Assembly: GCA_020432045.1 (NCBI GenBank) | Contig: JAGQHB010000060.1 | Span: 1-64,000, forward strand | Length of the DNA stretch: 64,000 nt | DNA from: Dehalococcoidia bacterium | GTDB taxonomy: Bacteria > Chloroflexota > Dehalococcoidia > Tepidiformales > Tepidiformaceae | Reading direction: 5' to 3' | Part shown: piece after piece, positions 1 to 7,981 of the stretch | Position numbering within the stretch: position 1 is the stretch's first letter | Layout: every line of letters starts with the position of its first letter | The notes under the pieces: generated by a model | Databases searched by the model: none | Told to the model about the DNA's origin: nothing | What the model saw: the letters and a program-made list of their open reading frames with translations, nothing else | Translations under genes and position numbers: made by a program

Positions 1-155
1 AGGACAGTCCCTTGCGGGACAGGGGCCTGGGGGTTTGGGAGATACCACCAGGCCCTACTTCTTGTCTGCGAGAGCGGCCACCCCGCCGACAGTACCTCCT
101 GTTCAGCCGGACGCCCACGATAGCACGGGAGTTAACGGTTCAACAAGCGTTATCT

Positions 156-893
156 TCAAGAGAGGAACGGCGGCGTATCGTCGGCGAGCCACTCGCTGCG
201 GCCCGACTCCATTGGCTCCCCGGCGAAACGGGCGGGGAGCCACTCCAGGAGCAGTGCCTCTATCTTCTTCCGCGACTGCATGAGGCCGTGGCCGGTGTCA
301 GCGAGCAGCACAATCTGCTTGGGGTCGGCAGCCCGCCGGTACACGTCTTCGCTCGCTTCATGGTCGAGGACCGTATCGGCGGCGCCGTGGATGAGGAGTA
401 ACGGTTTGCCCAGGTTTTCGACCTGACGAGTGCCATGGAGCTGCGGTGACATGGAACATACAGCGACGACGATTGGCGCAAGTTCGCCCGCCTTGATGAC
501 GACTGCCGCGCCAAAACTGTGTCCGACAAGGGCGAGAGACGAAGCGCCAATGCCCTTCAGGAAGGAGCAGCCCGCGAGGACATCGGCGACACACTCTTCG
601 AAGACGTTTGGTTGACGGTAGTCGAGGCGAAGGACGGAAACACCTGCGGGCGCCAGTCCGACGGCAAGGGCCGGGTAGAGCGCACCAGCGGGTCCATCGA
701 CGCCACCCATAGCGCCGGAAACGCAGATGAGTGCCGCGGTGCCGCCCTCAACGGGATGGAAGACCGCGTTGATGTCGCCCCGCGACGTGCGGAGGAGGAG
801 CGGCATGGCGCCTGTCTCGTCCTGTGGCCCGGCCCCGACCTGGAGCAGCCGCAGGGTGATGTCGCCAGCGTCGCCTGGATCCTGCGAAGTCAC
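156..893 (-). CDS. alpha/beta hydrolase (dienelactone-hydrolase-like)
   Basis: A 245-residue soluble alpha/beta hydrolase. The nucleophile elbow GHSFGA puts the Ser at about residue 126, an acidic residue follows in HGAADTVLD (about 173), and the catalytic His is in DTGHGL (about 202), so the triad is complete and in the usual order. The cap is small, as in dienelactone-hydrolase-type enzymes. The substrate cannot be told from the sequence. The listed start is a GTG with no clear ribosome binding site; an ATG about 29 codons in (806) is a possible alternative. It is divergent from asnB, with about 100 bp between. Bases 1-155 to its left hold nothing I can support as a gene. Confidence 0.8.
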   Translation of the reverse strand: MTSQDPGDAGDITLRLLQVGAGPQDETGAMPLLLRTSRGDINAVFHPVEGGTAALICVSGAMGGVDGPAGALYPALAVGLAPAGVSVLRLDYRQPNVFEECVADVLAGCSFLKGIGASSLALVGHSFGAAVVIKAGELAPIVVAVCSMSPQLHGTRQVENLGKPLLLIHGAADTVLDHEASEDVYRRAADPKQIVLLADTGHGLMQSRKKIEALLLEWLPARFAGEPMESGRSEWLADDTPPFLS

Positions 894-999
894 GGGCCGA
901 CTGTACCACGGGGTGGGCGGGGCCTACGACCGGCTATTCGCTACGGAAGGTGCCGGTACCATCTGAGTAATCGCCCCCGGGAGGAACGGACGCGCCGTT

Positions 1000-2895
1000 A
1001 TGTGTGGAATCTGCGGGATTTTCCGGACCAGTCTCGATCCCGTGCCAGCTTCAGCGGTTGAGGCGATGGTGGCGACGTTGCATCACCGGGGGCCCGACGG
1101 GAGCGGTTCGCACCTCGGGGGCGGCGTGGGGCTCGGATTCACGCGCCTTGCGATCATCGACCGGACGCCGGCCTCGGACCAGCCGATCGTGGACGAGGCT
1201 TCAGGAACGGTGCTGGTGTTCAACGGCGAGATCTACAACTACGTGGAGTTGCGGAGCGAACTGAAGGGACTTGGCCACCACTTCCGGTCGCAGGGAGACG
1301 GCGAGACGATCCTCCGCGGCTACCTTGAATGGGGACCGGATTGCCTCGCACGGCTCAACGGGATGTTCGCGTTCGCGCTGTTCGATTCGAGAAAGCAGAC
1401 GTTGTTCCTGGCCCGGGACAGGTTCGGGGAGAAGCCACTCTACGTCGCACACTCGCCGGAGGGCCTGGTCTTCGGGAGCGAGATGAAGGCGATCCTGGCG
1501 GTGCGGCCGGAACTCAGGAAGGCTGCACCGCGAGCGGTGTACCGGTATATGGCGAGGGGTGACCTCGACCTCGACAGCGAGACGTTCTTCGCGGGAATCC
1601 AGAGCCTGCCGGCGGCGCACTACGCGGTGGTGGAGCGCGATGGGCGGTTTGAACCGCAGCCGTACTGGCACCCAACGGCAGGTGAAGTGCCAAAGAAGCG
1701 GCAGGAGGCGGTCGAGCGCTTTCGTGAGCTGCTGTTCGATTCGATCCGCCTGCGGCTGCGTTCGGATGTGCCGCTGGGAAGCAGCCTGAGCGGGGGGTTA
1801 GATTCGTCGAGCATCGTGGCGGCGATCCATGCGCAGAAGTCCTCTCACCGGTTGGAACAGCACACGTTCAGTGCCCGGTTCGATTCGACCGCGCACGACG
1901 AAGGGGTGCACATGGACGTGACGAACCGGGCCGTGCAGGCCGAGTCGCACGACGTCTGGGTGAAGCCGGGAGCGTTTCTCGACGAATTTGAACGGCTGCA
2001 GTGGTTCCAAGAAGAGCCAATCGCGAGCACGAGCCCGTTCGCACAGTTCTGTGTGATGGGCCTGGCACGGGCACATGGAACGACGGTACTCCTGGACGGA
2101 CAGGGCGCCGACGAGGCGCTTGCGGGATATGACCAGGCGCACGGGATGTTGTGGACGAACCTGCTGACGCGCGGGCGGGTAGATCTCATCGCGCGGGAAG
2201 CTGCAGCGTATGCCTGGCGATACCGCACGTTCCCAGTTCAGCCAGCGCTGTTCAGCGCGTACTACCTGTTGCCGGCTGGGCGCCGGGAGCGGGTGGCGAT
2301 GCGACTCTTGCGTTCGGAGCGCGTCGTTTCGCGAGGGCTCAGGCGGAGCCAGCGGCCCGCGGTTGTGGAAACGGAGCGACCGTTTCCGGACCGGCTACGA
2401 AATGAGTTGGTGCGGTGGCAAACGGCGACGCAGCTCCCGGAGTACCTGCGCTACGCGGATCGGAACAGCATGGCGTTCGGTCGTGAGGTGCGCCTGCCGT
2501 TCCTCGACCACCGGCTCATCGAGTACTGCTTTGGTTTGCCGTCGGAGCTCCTGCTGGACCGGGCGACGACCAAGGTGGTGCTGCGAGAGGCGATGCGCGG
2601 CATCGTGCCGGACGCGATCCTGGCGCGGCGCGACAAGCTGGCCTATGCGCCACCGCAGGATTCCTGGCTTGGCGGGCCACTGGCCGACTGGACCCGGAAC
2701 CTCCTGGCCGCCGCTCGATCTCGACCGGAAGTGTTCGAGCAAAAGGCTGTTCGACAGTTGCAGCGAGAATTCGAATCAGGGCGGTCCCTGGCGCTGGTGT
2801 GGCGGGTCGCGAGCATGGAGGCGTGGTACAAGCGGTGGATCGACCGGTCGCCGCCGGAACTCGGCGCAGGGGTACGTACGCGTTTGGACTGGTAG
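1000..2895 (+). CDS. asnB: asparagine synthetase (glutamine-hydrolysing)
   Basis: Makes asparagine from aspartate, glutamine and ATP. The protein begins MCGICGIF, so the N-terminal Cys2 nucleophile of a class II glutamine amidotransferase is exposed after Met removal; the N-terminal domain covers about residues 1-210. The C-terminal synthetase domain has the ATP-pyrophosphatase loop SGGLDSSS near residue 265. At 631 residues it has the usual AsnB length. A GGGAGGA stretch about 14 nt upstream is the likely ribosome binding site. AsnB homologues also sit in surface-polysaccharide clusters, but no such genes are present here, so housekeeping asparagine synthesis is the simplest reading. Confidence 0.93.
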   Translation: MCGICGIFRTSLDPVPASAVEAMVATLHHRGPDGSGSHLGGGVGLGFTRLAIIDRTPASDQPIVDEASGTVLVFNGEIYNYVELRSELKGLGHHFRSQGDGETILRGYLEWGPDCLARLNGMFAFALFDSRKQTLFLARDRFGEKPLYVAHSPEGLVFGSEMKAILAVRPELRKAAPRAVYRYMARGDLDLDSETFFAGIQSLPAAHYAVVERDGRFEPQPYWHPTAGEVPKKRQEAVERFRELLFDSIRLRLRSDVPLGSSLSGGLDSSSIVAAIHAQKSSHRLEQHTFSARFDSTAHDEGVHMDVTNRAVQAESHDVWVKPGAFLDEFERLQWFQEEPIASTSPFAQFCVMGLARAHGTTVLLDGQGADEALAGYDQAHGMLWTNLLTRGRVDLIAREAAAYAWRYRTFPVQPALFSAYYLLPAGRRERVAMRLLRSERVVSRGLRRSQRPAVVETERPFPDRLRNELVRWQTATQLPEYLRYADRNSMAFGREVRLPFLDHRLIEYCFGLPSELLLDRATTKVVLREAMRGIVPDAILARRDKLAYAPPQDSWLGGPLADWTRNLLAAARSRPEVFEQKAVRQLQREFESGRSLALVWRVASMEAWYKRWIDRSPPELGAGVRTRLDW

Positions 2896-2950
2896 GTTGG
2901 TTGCCGGTTGCCGGTTGATTTGCCGGCCCAAACCAAAACAAGGACACGCA

Positions 2951-3859
2951 ATGACGATTCGATTCGACGGCCAGGTTGCACTGGTGACGGGGGCTGGAGC
3001 GGGGCTTGGGCGAGCCTACGCGATCGATCTGGCCCAGCGCGGGGCACGGGTGGTGGTGAACGACCTTGGCGGGAACCCGTTCGGTGAGGGCGAGGACCGG
3101 GCCCCGGCGCAGAAGGTCGCGGACGAGATCAAGGCGATGGGCGGAGAGGCCGTCGCGAACTTCGACAGCGTTTCGAGCTATGACGGCGGCTTCAACATGG
3201 TGAAGACGGCGATCGACACGTTCGGGCGCCTGGACGTGGTGATCTGCAATGCGGGCATCCTTCGCGACGTCGCGTTCCACAACATGAGCGAGGCGGACTG
3301 GGACGCGATTTTCGCAGTGCACGCAAAAGGTGCATTCACGGTGCTGCGGGCCGCATGGCCCGTGTTCCGGCAGCAGGGATATGGCCGCGTGGTCCTGACG
3401 ACATCTTCGTCCGGCATCTATGGGCAGTTTGGGCAGGCGAACTACGGTGCCGCTAAGACGGCGATGCTGGGCTTGATGAACGTCCTGAAGCAGGAAGGCG
3501 TGAAGTACAACGTAAACGTCAATACGCTGGCACCCGTAGCAGGCACGCGCCTAACAGCGACCGTGATGCCGCAGGAGATGGTTGAGAAGCTGAAGCCCGA
3601 GCACGTCGTGCCGGTCGTTGTGTACATGGTGTCGAACCAGTGCTCTGATTCCGGGATGGTGATCGAGGCTGGCGCCGGGAACTTCAACCGCGCCGCCATC
3701 GTGAAGGGAAAGGGCCTGCAGCCCGGGCTGGATTCCGTGAAGGACGCAGAATGGGTGCAGGCGAATTGGCCGGCGATCACGAGCCTTGAGGGTGCTGTAC
3801 CAATGTGGCGTTCGGGGCAAACGCTGGAGGCATTCCTTGCGGATCGCCAGCAGGCGTAG
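2951..3859 (+). CDS. SDR-family dehydrogenase, MFE2-like (3-hydroxyacyl-CoA type)
   Basis: A 302-residue short-chain dehydrogenase. It has the NAD(P)-binding TGAGAGLG motif at about residues 11-18, an NAG motif, the catalytic Ser in TTSSSG and the YGAAK Tyr/Lys pair. The segment VVVNDLGG followed by an insert is typical of the hydroxyacyl-CoA dehydrogenase domain of peroxisomal multifunctional enzyme 2 and its bacterial relatives, so a beta-oxidation-type substrate is likely; this is inferred from family resemblance. The ATG start is preceded by an AAGGACACGCA stretch. It lies 55 bp after asnB on the same strand and ends before a strong terminator. The open frame continues upstream inside asnB but has no support there. 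Confidence 0.88.
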   Translation: MTIRFDGQVALVTGAGAGLGRAYAIDLAQRGARVVVNDLGGNPFGEGEDRAPAQKVADEIKAMGGEAVANFDSVSSYDGGFNMVKTAIDTFGRLDVVICNAGILRDVAFHNMSEADWDAIFAVHAKGAFTVLRAAWPVFRQQGYGRVVLTTSSSGIYGQFGQANYGAAKTAMLGLMNVLKQEGVKYNVNVNTLAPVAGTRLTATVMPQEMVEKLKPEHVVPVVVYMVSNQCSDSGMVIEAGAGNFNRAAIVKGKGLQPGLDSVKDAEWVQANWPAITSLEGAVPMWRSGQTLEAFLADRQQA

Positions 3860-3885
3860 GATCCCGGACGATCCTGCCACGCAAG

Positions 3886-3913
3886 AAGGGCGCCCGGCAT
3901 GGGCGCCCTTTTT
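3886..3913 (+). terminator. Rho-independent terminator after the SDR gene
   Basis: A perfect 10-bp GC-rich inverted repeat (AAGGGCGCCC / GGGCGCCCTT) with a 5-nt loop, followed by TTT. It lies 27 bp after the SDR stop codon and before the convergent minus-strand gene. Confidence 0.85.
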
Positions 3914-3964
3914 GCGTTGTCACCGTCCCTGGGGGCCCGGACGGCGGATCAACCGTTCCGCGGC

Positions 3965-4699
3965 TCAGGCAGCGCGGACGCCGTAGTCCTTGCCGTAGAA
4001 CCGCTGCCGCAGCAGGCGAGTATCGGCGACAAGGTGATGACTTGAGATGGGTTCTTTGCTGGCTCTCAGTTCGGAAGCAGCAAGGAAGTCCGCGGCACCA
4101 TAGAACTGGTTTGCGTCAAAGAACGACGGGACAGTGACAGCCAGGGCCTCTATACGGCGGCCCTCGGCAAGCAGGGGCCGGTTCGCAATTGCGACGGAGA
4201 GGCGTTCGCCATAGCTGGCGGCGTGTTCCTCCATGCAGTTTGTGAGGACGACACCAAAGCGGCCATCACCAAGGGCGCCCCAGTGGTCCGTCGCCCGGGT
4301 AATCCGATCGATGCTGCCACGAATGTGATCGACTGCTGCATCACGGACAGATGGCTCCAGATCAAGCGGGACGCGAGGGGTGACAACGGCCAGGGTGAGC
4401 GGCTCGCTCGTGCGCTGTGCGGATTCCAGCCGTAGCTGGAGCTGTTCGATGAAGGCCTGGCGTTCTGCCGGGTTGTGAGCGGGCGGCACGGCGCCGGTGC
4501 CGGTTTCCTGGGCCCGAGCAGCGAGCCCCGTTGCAGCGGATCGGCAACGCACGCGATCGGCGACCAGGCAGGTAAGCGCGAACGCCACGATTGCGGCTGC
4601 GATGACGGGGTAACCGCCGGCGGCGGCCGCGAGGGCTGCGATTCCCGAGGCCATTTCGATGGCGGCCAGCTTCATCCTCTTCGGTATCTCTCGGCCCAT
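3965..4699 (-). CDS. membrane protein with degenerate GGDEF-like domain
   Basis: About 244 residues. The N-terminal third has two hydrophobic stretches that look like a membrane hairpin. The soluble remainder follows the diguanylate cyclase pattern: a helix, a strand LTLAVVTP, a long helix, then a turn where GGDEF would be, here LGDGRF (signature lost), followed by GVVLTN and an AERL-like helix (YGERLSVAIAN). The fold is therefore probably GGDEF-like, but catalysis is not expected. A role as c-di-GMP receptor or protein partner is inference. I chose the ATG at 4699 because GGAGG lies 7-8 nt upstream; a longer frame from 4726 has no such site. It converges with the SDR gene. Confidence 0.65.
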   Translation of the reverse strand: MGREIPKRMKLAAIEMASGIAALAAAAGGYPVIAAAIVAFALTCLVADRVRCRSAATGLAARAQETGTGAVPPAHNPAERQAFIEQLQLRLESAQRTSEPLTLAVVTPRVPLDLEPSVRDAAVDHIRGSIDRITRATDHWGALGDGRFGVVLTNCMEEHAASYGERLSVAIANRPLLAEGRRIEALAVTVPSFFDANQFYGAADFLAASELRASKEPISSHHLVADTRLLRQRFYGKDYGVRAA

Positions 4700-4728
4700 T
4701 GGTGGTCCTCCGCGCCCTGTGGTCATGG

Positions 4729-4747
4729 GTTTACACGGCGTTTACAC
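4729..4747. repeat. tandem GTTTACAC repeat upstream of the GGDEF-like gene
   Basis: The 8-mer GTTTACAC occurs at 4729-4736 and again at 4740-4747, one helical turn apart (11 bp). It lies about 30-48 bp upstream of the preferred start of the GGDEF-like gene. This is the spacing of a regulator binding one face of the helix, but it could be chance. Confidence 0.4.
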
Positions 4748-4837
4748 AGTTAGTATCGGCGGGTGTCGACGAGGGCGCGGGTCAACAGGTGGTTTCATTG
4801 CGTGACGCGGATGTTGCGGGGCGGTGAACAGAGCCTC

Positions 4838-4867
4838 TTGCGCGGTGATGACCGGCGGGGGTAGGCT
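4838..4867 (+). promoter_or_regulatory. candidate promoter for the thiamine-precursor operon
   Basis: TTGCGC (4838-4843) and TAGGCT (4862-4867) are separated by 18 bp and would start transcription about 20 nt before the TPP riboswitch. The match to the -35/-10 consensus is moderate. Confidence 0.4.
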
Positions 4868-4891
4868 CGCGTTACCAACCAAATGGCGATT

Positions 4892-4975
4892 GCCGCTGGG
4901 GGAGCCGCAAGGCTGAGAGTCCACGAGGACAACTCCAGGAACCTGATCCCGGTAATGCGGGCGTAGGGAAGCGGC
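4892..4975 (+). promoter_or_regulatory. TPP riboswitch (THI element)
   Basis: The conserved elements appear in order: GGGGGAGCCG, then GGCTGAGAGT (the TPP-binding GGCUGAGA core), then AACCTGATCCCGGTAATGCG and GGCGTAGGGAAG. Terminal helix P1 can form between GCCGCT (4892-4897) and AGCGGC (4970-4975). The element binds thiamine pyrophosphate and lowers expression of the downstream operon. No Rho-independent terminator follows; a hairpin just before the first ATG (5079-5100) suggests control of translation. The operon that follows fits this assignment. Confidence 0.95.
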
Positions 4976-5078
4976 GTGGCTTGTAGCCTCAGGGTTCACC
5001 ACGTGCCTATTCCGTGCTGATAGCGCGGTATCCGGCGAATCAACGCTTTCCCAGCCCATGTTTTCCAATCGGATCCGG

Positions 5079-5100
5079 CCGGCTGTCGCGGGAGAGCCGG
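5079..5100 (+). promoter_or_regulatory. hairpin around the first ribosome binding site of the TPP-controlled operon
   Basis: CCGGCT (5079-5084) and AGCCGG (5095-5100) pair around a 10-nt loop containing CGGGAG, the ribosome binding site of the ATG at 5102. It probably forms the expression platform of the riboswitch. This is inferred from position and pairing only. Confidence 0.5.
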
Positions 5101-5101
5101 A

Positions 5102-5398
5102 ATGATTATCGAGATCCAGTGCCTGCCGAATCCGCCGGGCAACGCGGGGCAACGCTATGCTCACGTCGAAGCGGCGATCGCCGTAGTCCAGGCATCAGGA
5201 ATCCGGTACGAAGTCGGAGCCCTGGGGACCACTATCGAAGGCGAACCGGATGAGGCGTGGCGAGTCGCCCGCGCTGCCCATGAGGCGTGCCTACGGGCAG
5301 GCGCCGCGAGCGTCGTCACGGTGATCAAGGTCGCGGAGACGGCGACCGAGGCGAACCGCGTTGGCATCGACGACCTCATCGGAAAGTACCGGGAATAG
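5102..5398 (+). CDS. thiamine-binding protein, MTH1187/YkoF-like
   Basis: A 98-residue cytoplasmic protein of the MTH1187 (DUF77) type: starts with a strand MIIEIQCLP, has the internal VGALGTTIEG segment and a C-terminal helix with EANRVG. Family members form tetramers with a ferredoxin-like fold and bind thiamine or related pyrimidines. It is first in an operon under a TPP riboswitch and is followed 2 nt later by the permease gene. That context supports a role in thiamine or precursor uptake, perhaps as an intracellular binder or sensor. The ligand is inferred. Confidence 0.82.
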   Translation: MIIEIQCLPNPPGNAGQRYAHVEAAIAVVQASGIRYEVGALGTTIEGEPDEAWRVARAAHEACLRAGAASVVTVIKVAETATEANRVGIDDLIGKYRE

Positions 5399-5400
5399 CG

Positions 5401-6204
5401 ATGGGGGCGGCGATGCGCCGGCTTGGGGCCAGTACGCGGCGGGCCACGATCGAATACTTGCCCGCCGGGCTGCTCCTCGCGGCACTCATCGCAGGGTGGG
5501 AAGCGTGGGTTCGGATATTCGACACGCGACCATACATCATGCCCGCTCCGAGCCGGGTTTGGACGGCGTTTCTTGAAACTCGGGGAACGCTGCCGGAGCA
5601 CATCACGACGACGCTCTCGGAAGCCCTGCTGGGATTGGCAATCGCGGCGGCTGCCGGTGTGGCGCTGGCCGCGATCCTGGCACTGACACCATTGGTGCGG
5701 CGGGTGTTGTATCCGATCCTGGTCGTGAGTCAGACGATCCCGATGATCGTGCTGGCACCGCTGCTGGTCATTTGGTTCGGGTTCGGGATGACACCAAAGG
5801 TGGTGGTCGTGGCGCTGTTCGGGTTCTTTCCGATCTGCGTAAGCACGGCCGAAGGGCTGCTGACAGCGGACCGCGAGATGACCGGGTTGGTCCGAAGCAT
5901 GGGTGGGGGACGGCTCGCGTCGCTACGCTACGTGGAAATCCCGGCGGCGCTGCCGTCGTTCTTTTCAGGACTCAAGATCGCTGCAACCTACGCCGTCCTG
6001 GGGGCGGTCATCGGCGAGTGGGTAGGCGCGAGTTCAGGGCTCGGAATATTCATCACAAGAGCACAGACCGCCTTCCGGGTGGATCGCGTGTTCGTGGCCG
6101 TGGCTGTGATCGCGGTTGTGAGCGTGGCGCTCTTCGCGGCCGTGCATGTTGCGGCCCGGCTGACGACGCCATGGATGTACGTCAACAAGGAGAACAAGTC
6201 ATGA
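5401..6204 (+). CDS. thiX: ABC transporter permease (ThiX/SsuC-type)
   Basis: A 267-residue inner-membrane permease of the BPD_transp_1 class, with about six hydrophobic segments and the EAA loop that contacts the ATPase (from MGGGRLASLRYVEIPAALP onward). It belongs to the family that includes nitrate/sulfonate/HMP permeases. The TPP riboswitch upstream and the NMT1-type binding protein downstream point to hydroxymethylpyrimidine or a related thiamine precursor. Start ATG 5401 is 2 nt after the thiamine-binding gene; the stop overlaps the next ATG (ATGA). The symbol follows the ThiXYZ naming and is by context. Confidence 0.85.
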   Translation: MGAAMRRLGASTRRATIEYLPAGLLLAALIAGWEAWVRIFDTRPYIMPAPSRVWTAFLETRGTLPEHITTTLSEALLGLAIAAAAGVALAAILALTPLVRRVLYPILVVSQTIPMIVLAPLLVIWFGFGMTPKVVVVALFGFFPICVSTAEGLLTADREMTGLVRSMGGGRLASLRYVEIPAALPSFFSGLKIAATYAVLGAVIGEWVGASSGLGIFITRAQTAFRVDRVFVAVAVIAVVSVALFAAVHVAARLTTPWMYVNKENKS

Positions 6205-7202
6205 ATTGGAAACTGATTGGACTGGCCGGACTGGCCGTGGCCGCGGGGGCGGGCACGTTTGGCGCCGTCTCCTGCGGCGACGACGATTCGGGCAGCGGAT
6301 TGACCAACGTGACGTTGATGCTCGACTGGACACCGAACACGAATCACGCGGGGATCTACATTGCGAAGGCAAACGGATGGTACGCGGACGAGGGCATCAA
6401 CCTGAAGATCGTCGAACCCGCGCAGGGAGGGGTGGAGCAGATTGTAGCGGCGGACAAGGCGGAGTTTGGGATTTCGATCCAGGAGGCGGTTATCCCGGCA
6501 CGAGCGGAGGGGATCCCGATCATCTCGGTGGGGGCGATCATCCAGCACAACCTTTCGAGCCTGATGTCGCTGCAGAGCGAGGGGATCACACGGCCACGCG
6601 ACCTCGAAGGCAAGACGTACGGCGGCTTCGGAGGAGCGTTGGAGACAGCGCTCATCGAGCAACTGGTGCGGTGCGACGGTGGCGACCCGGGCAAGGTGAA
6701 ATTCGTGGAAGTCGGCAACATCGACTACCTGGTCGGGATGGAGCAAGGGCAATTCGACTTCGTCTGGATTTTCGAAGGGTGGGACGGAGTGCGCGCCAGG
6801 GAGGTAGAAAAGAAGCCGATCAGCACGCTGCAATTCAAGGACTACCTGAACTGCATTCCCGACTGGTATACGCCGGTGATTATCACCAGCGAGAAGGTGG
6901 CCAGGGACAAGCCGGACGTTGTCCGGAAGTTCATGGCCGCAACCGCGAAGGGCTACGAGGTCGCGAATAAAGACGGAGCGGCAAGCGCAAAGGCGCTCCT
7001 GGACGCGGCGCCAGAGTCGGACGAGACGCTGGTAAACGCCGCGGCAGCCTTCCATGTGGGCAAGTACGTCGATGCCGGGCGAAAATGGGGCACGCAGGAT
7101 GAGGCGATCTGGGCCTCGTTCACGGCGTTCCTTAAATCCGCGGGCCTTATCGACAAAGACATCGACGTGAAGGCGGCGTATACGAACGAGTTCCTGCCGT
7201 AG
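6201..7202 (+). CDS. thiY: NMT1/THI5-type substrate-binding lipoprotein (ThiY-like)
   Basis: A 333-residue lipoprotein: a hydrophobic signal segment ends in the lipobox AVSC at about residue 26, followed by an acidic linker (GDDDSGSG). The mature part starts with LDWTPNTNHAGIYIAKA, the hallmark of NMT1/THI5-like pyrimidine-precursor binding proteins. It is predicted to sit on the outer face of the membrane and deliver the substrate to the permease. It overlaps the permease stop by 4 nt and precedes the ATPase by 38 nt. The likely ligand is HMP or formylaminopyrimidine; the sequence does not tell which. Confidence 0.88.
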   Translation: MNWKLIGLAGLAVAAGAGTFGAVSCGDDDSGSGLTNVTLMLDWTPNTNHAGIYIAKANGWYADEGINLKIVEPAQGGVEQIVAADKAEFGISIQEAVIPARAEGIPIISVGAIIQHNLSSLMSLQSEGITRPRDLEGKTYGGFGGALETALIEQLVRCDGGDPGKVKFVEVGNIDYLVGMEQGQFDFVWIFEGWDGVRAREVEKKPISTLQFKDYLNCIPDWYTPVIITSEKVARDKPDVVRKFMAATAKGYEVANKDGAASAKALLDAAPESDETLVNAAAAFHVGKYVDAGRKWGTQDEAIWASFTAFLKSAGLIDKDIDVKAAYTNEFLP

Positions 7203-7240
7203 TGGTGAGAGCGCGCACGCAATGGGACGGGTAGGGGCCG

Positions 7241-7981
7241 GTGAGTACGATCGATGTCCGGGGGCTGGGGCACACGTTCGGTGACCTGCGAGTGCTCAAA
7301 GATGTGAGCCTGCAGGCGCCGGGAGGGACGTTCGCGTCAATTGTCGGACCGAGCGCCTGCGGGAAGAGCACACTGCTGCGCGTGCTGGCCGGGCTGCTCG
7401 TGCCCGATGAGGGGACGGCGGAGGTGGGCGGGGTGTCGACCGTGAGCCGGCCGGGACTGGTGTCGTACATGCCGCAGAAGGACCTGCTGTTGCCCTGGAG
7501 GCGGGTGTTGGGTAACGCCACACTGGGCGCGGAGGTCGGCGGCATCAAGCGTGCGGAGGCGAAACGGCAGGCGGGCGCGCTGATGGAGCGCTTCGGACTC
7601 GCGGGCTTCGAGCGGGCGTGGCCTTCGCAGCTAAGTGGCGGGATGCGGCAGCGGCTGGCGCTGTTGAGGACGTTCCTTGCGCCAGCGAAGACGATGTTGT
7701 TGGACGAGCCTTTCGGCGCGTTGGACGCGATCACGAGGAGGGAGATGCACGGGTGGCTTCAATCTGTACTGGGCGCGGAACAGCGGACGGTGTTGTTCAT
7801 CACGCACGACGTGGAGGAAGCACTGTTGCTGAGCGACCGGGTGTACGTGATGAGCCCGAGGCCAGGACGAATCATTGCCGACGTGCCAGTGACGTTTCCG
7901 AAGCCACGTCCTTCGGGAGCCGTACTGGCACCAGAGTTTATCCGTTTGAAAGCGGAGCTACTGGGGGCGCTTGGGGGGTAG
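7241..7981 (+). CDS. thiZ: ABC transporter ATP-binding protein (ThiZ-like)
   Basis: A 246-residue ABC ATPase with Walker A GPSACGKST, signature LSGGMRQRLA, Walker B MLLDEPFGALD and the switch His in FITHD. It resembles SsuB/TauB/ThiZ ATPases that energise importers of this permease class. The start is GTG with GTAGGGG about 8 nt upstream. It is the last gene of the TPP-controlled operon. Its 3' end overlaps the convergent lipoprotein gene by 24 bp. Confidence 0.88.
   Translation: MSTIDVRGLGHTFGDLRVLKDVSLQAPGGTFASIVGPSACGKSTLLRVLAGLLVPDEGTAEVGGVSTVSRPGLVSYMPQKDLLLPWRRVLGNATLGAEVGGIKRAEAKRQAGALMERFGLAGFERAWPSQLSGGMRQRLALLRTFLAPAKTMLLDEPFGALDAITRREMHGWLQSVLGAEQRTVLFITHDVEEALLLSDRVYVMSPRPGRIIADVPVTFPKPRPSGAVLAPEFIRLKAELLGALGG

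Noticed and set aside
12-401. plus-strand frame at the left end
   Set aside because: It is antisense to the alpha/beta hydrolase with a complete triad and contains no recognisable motif.
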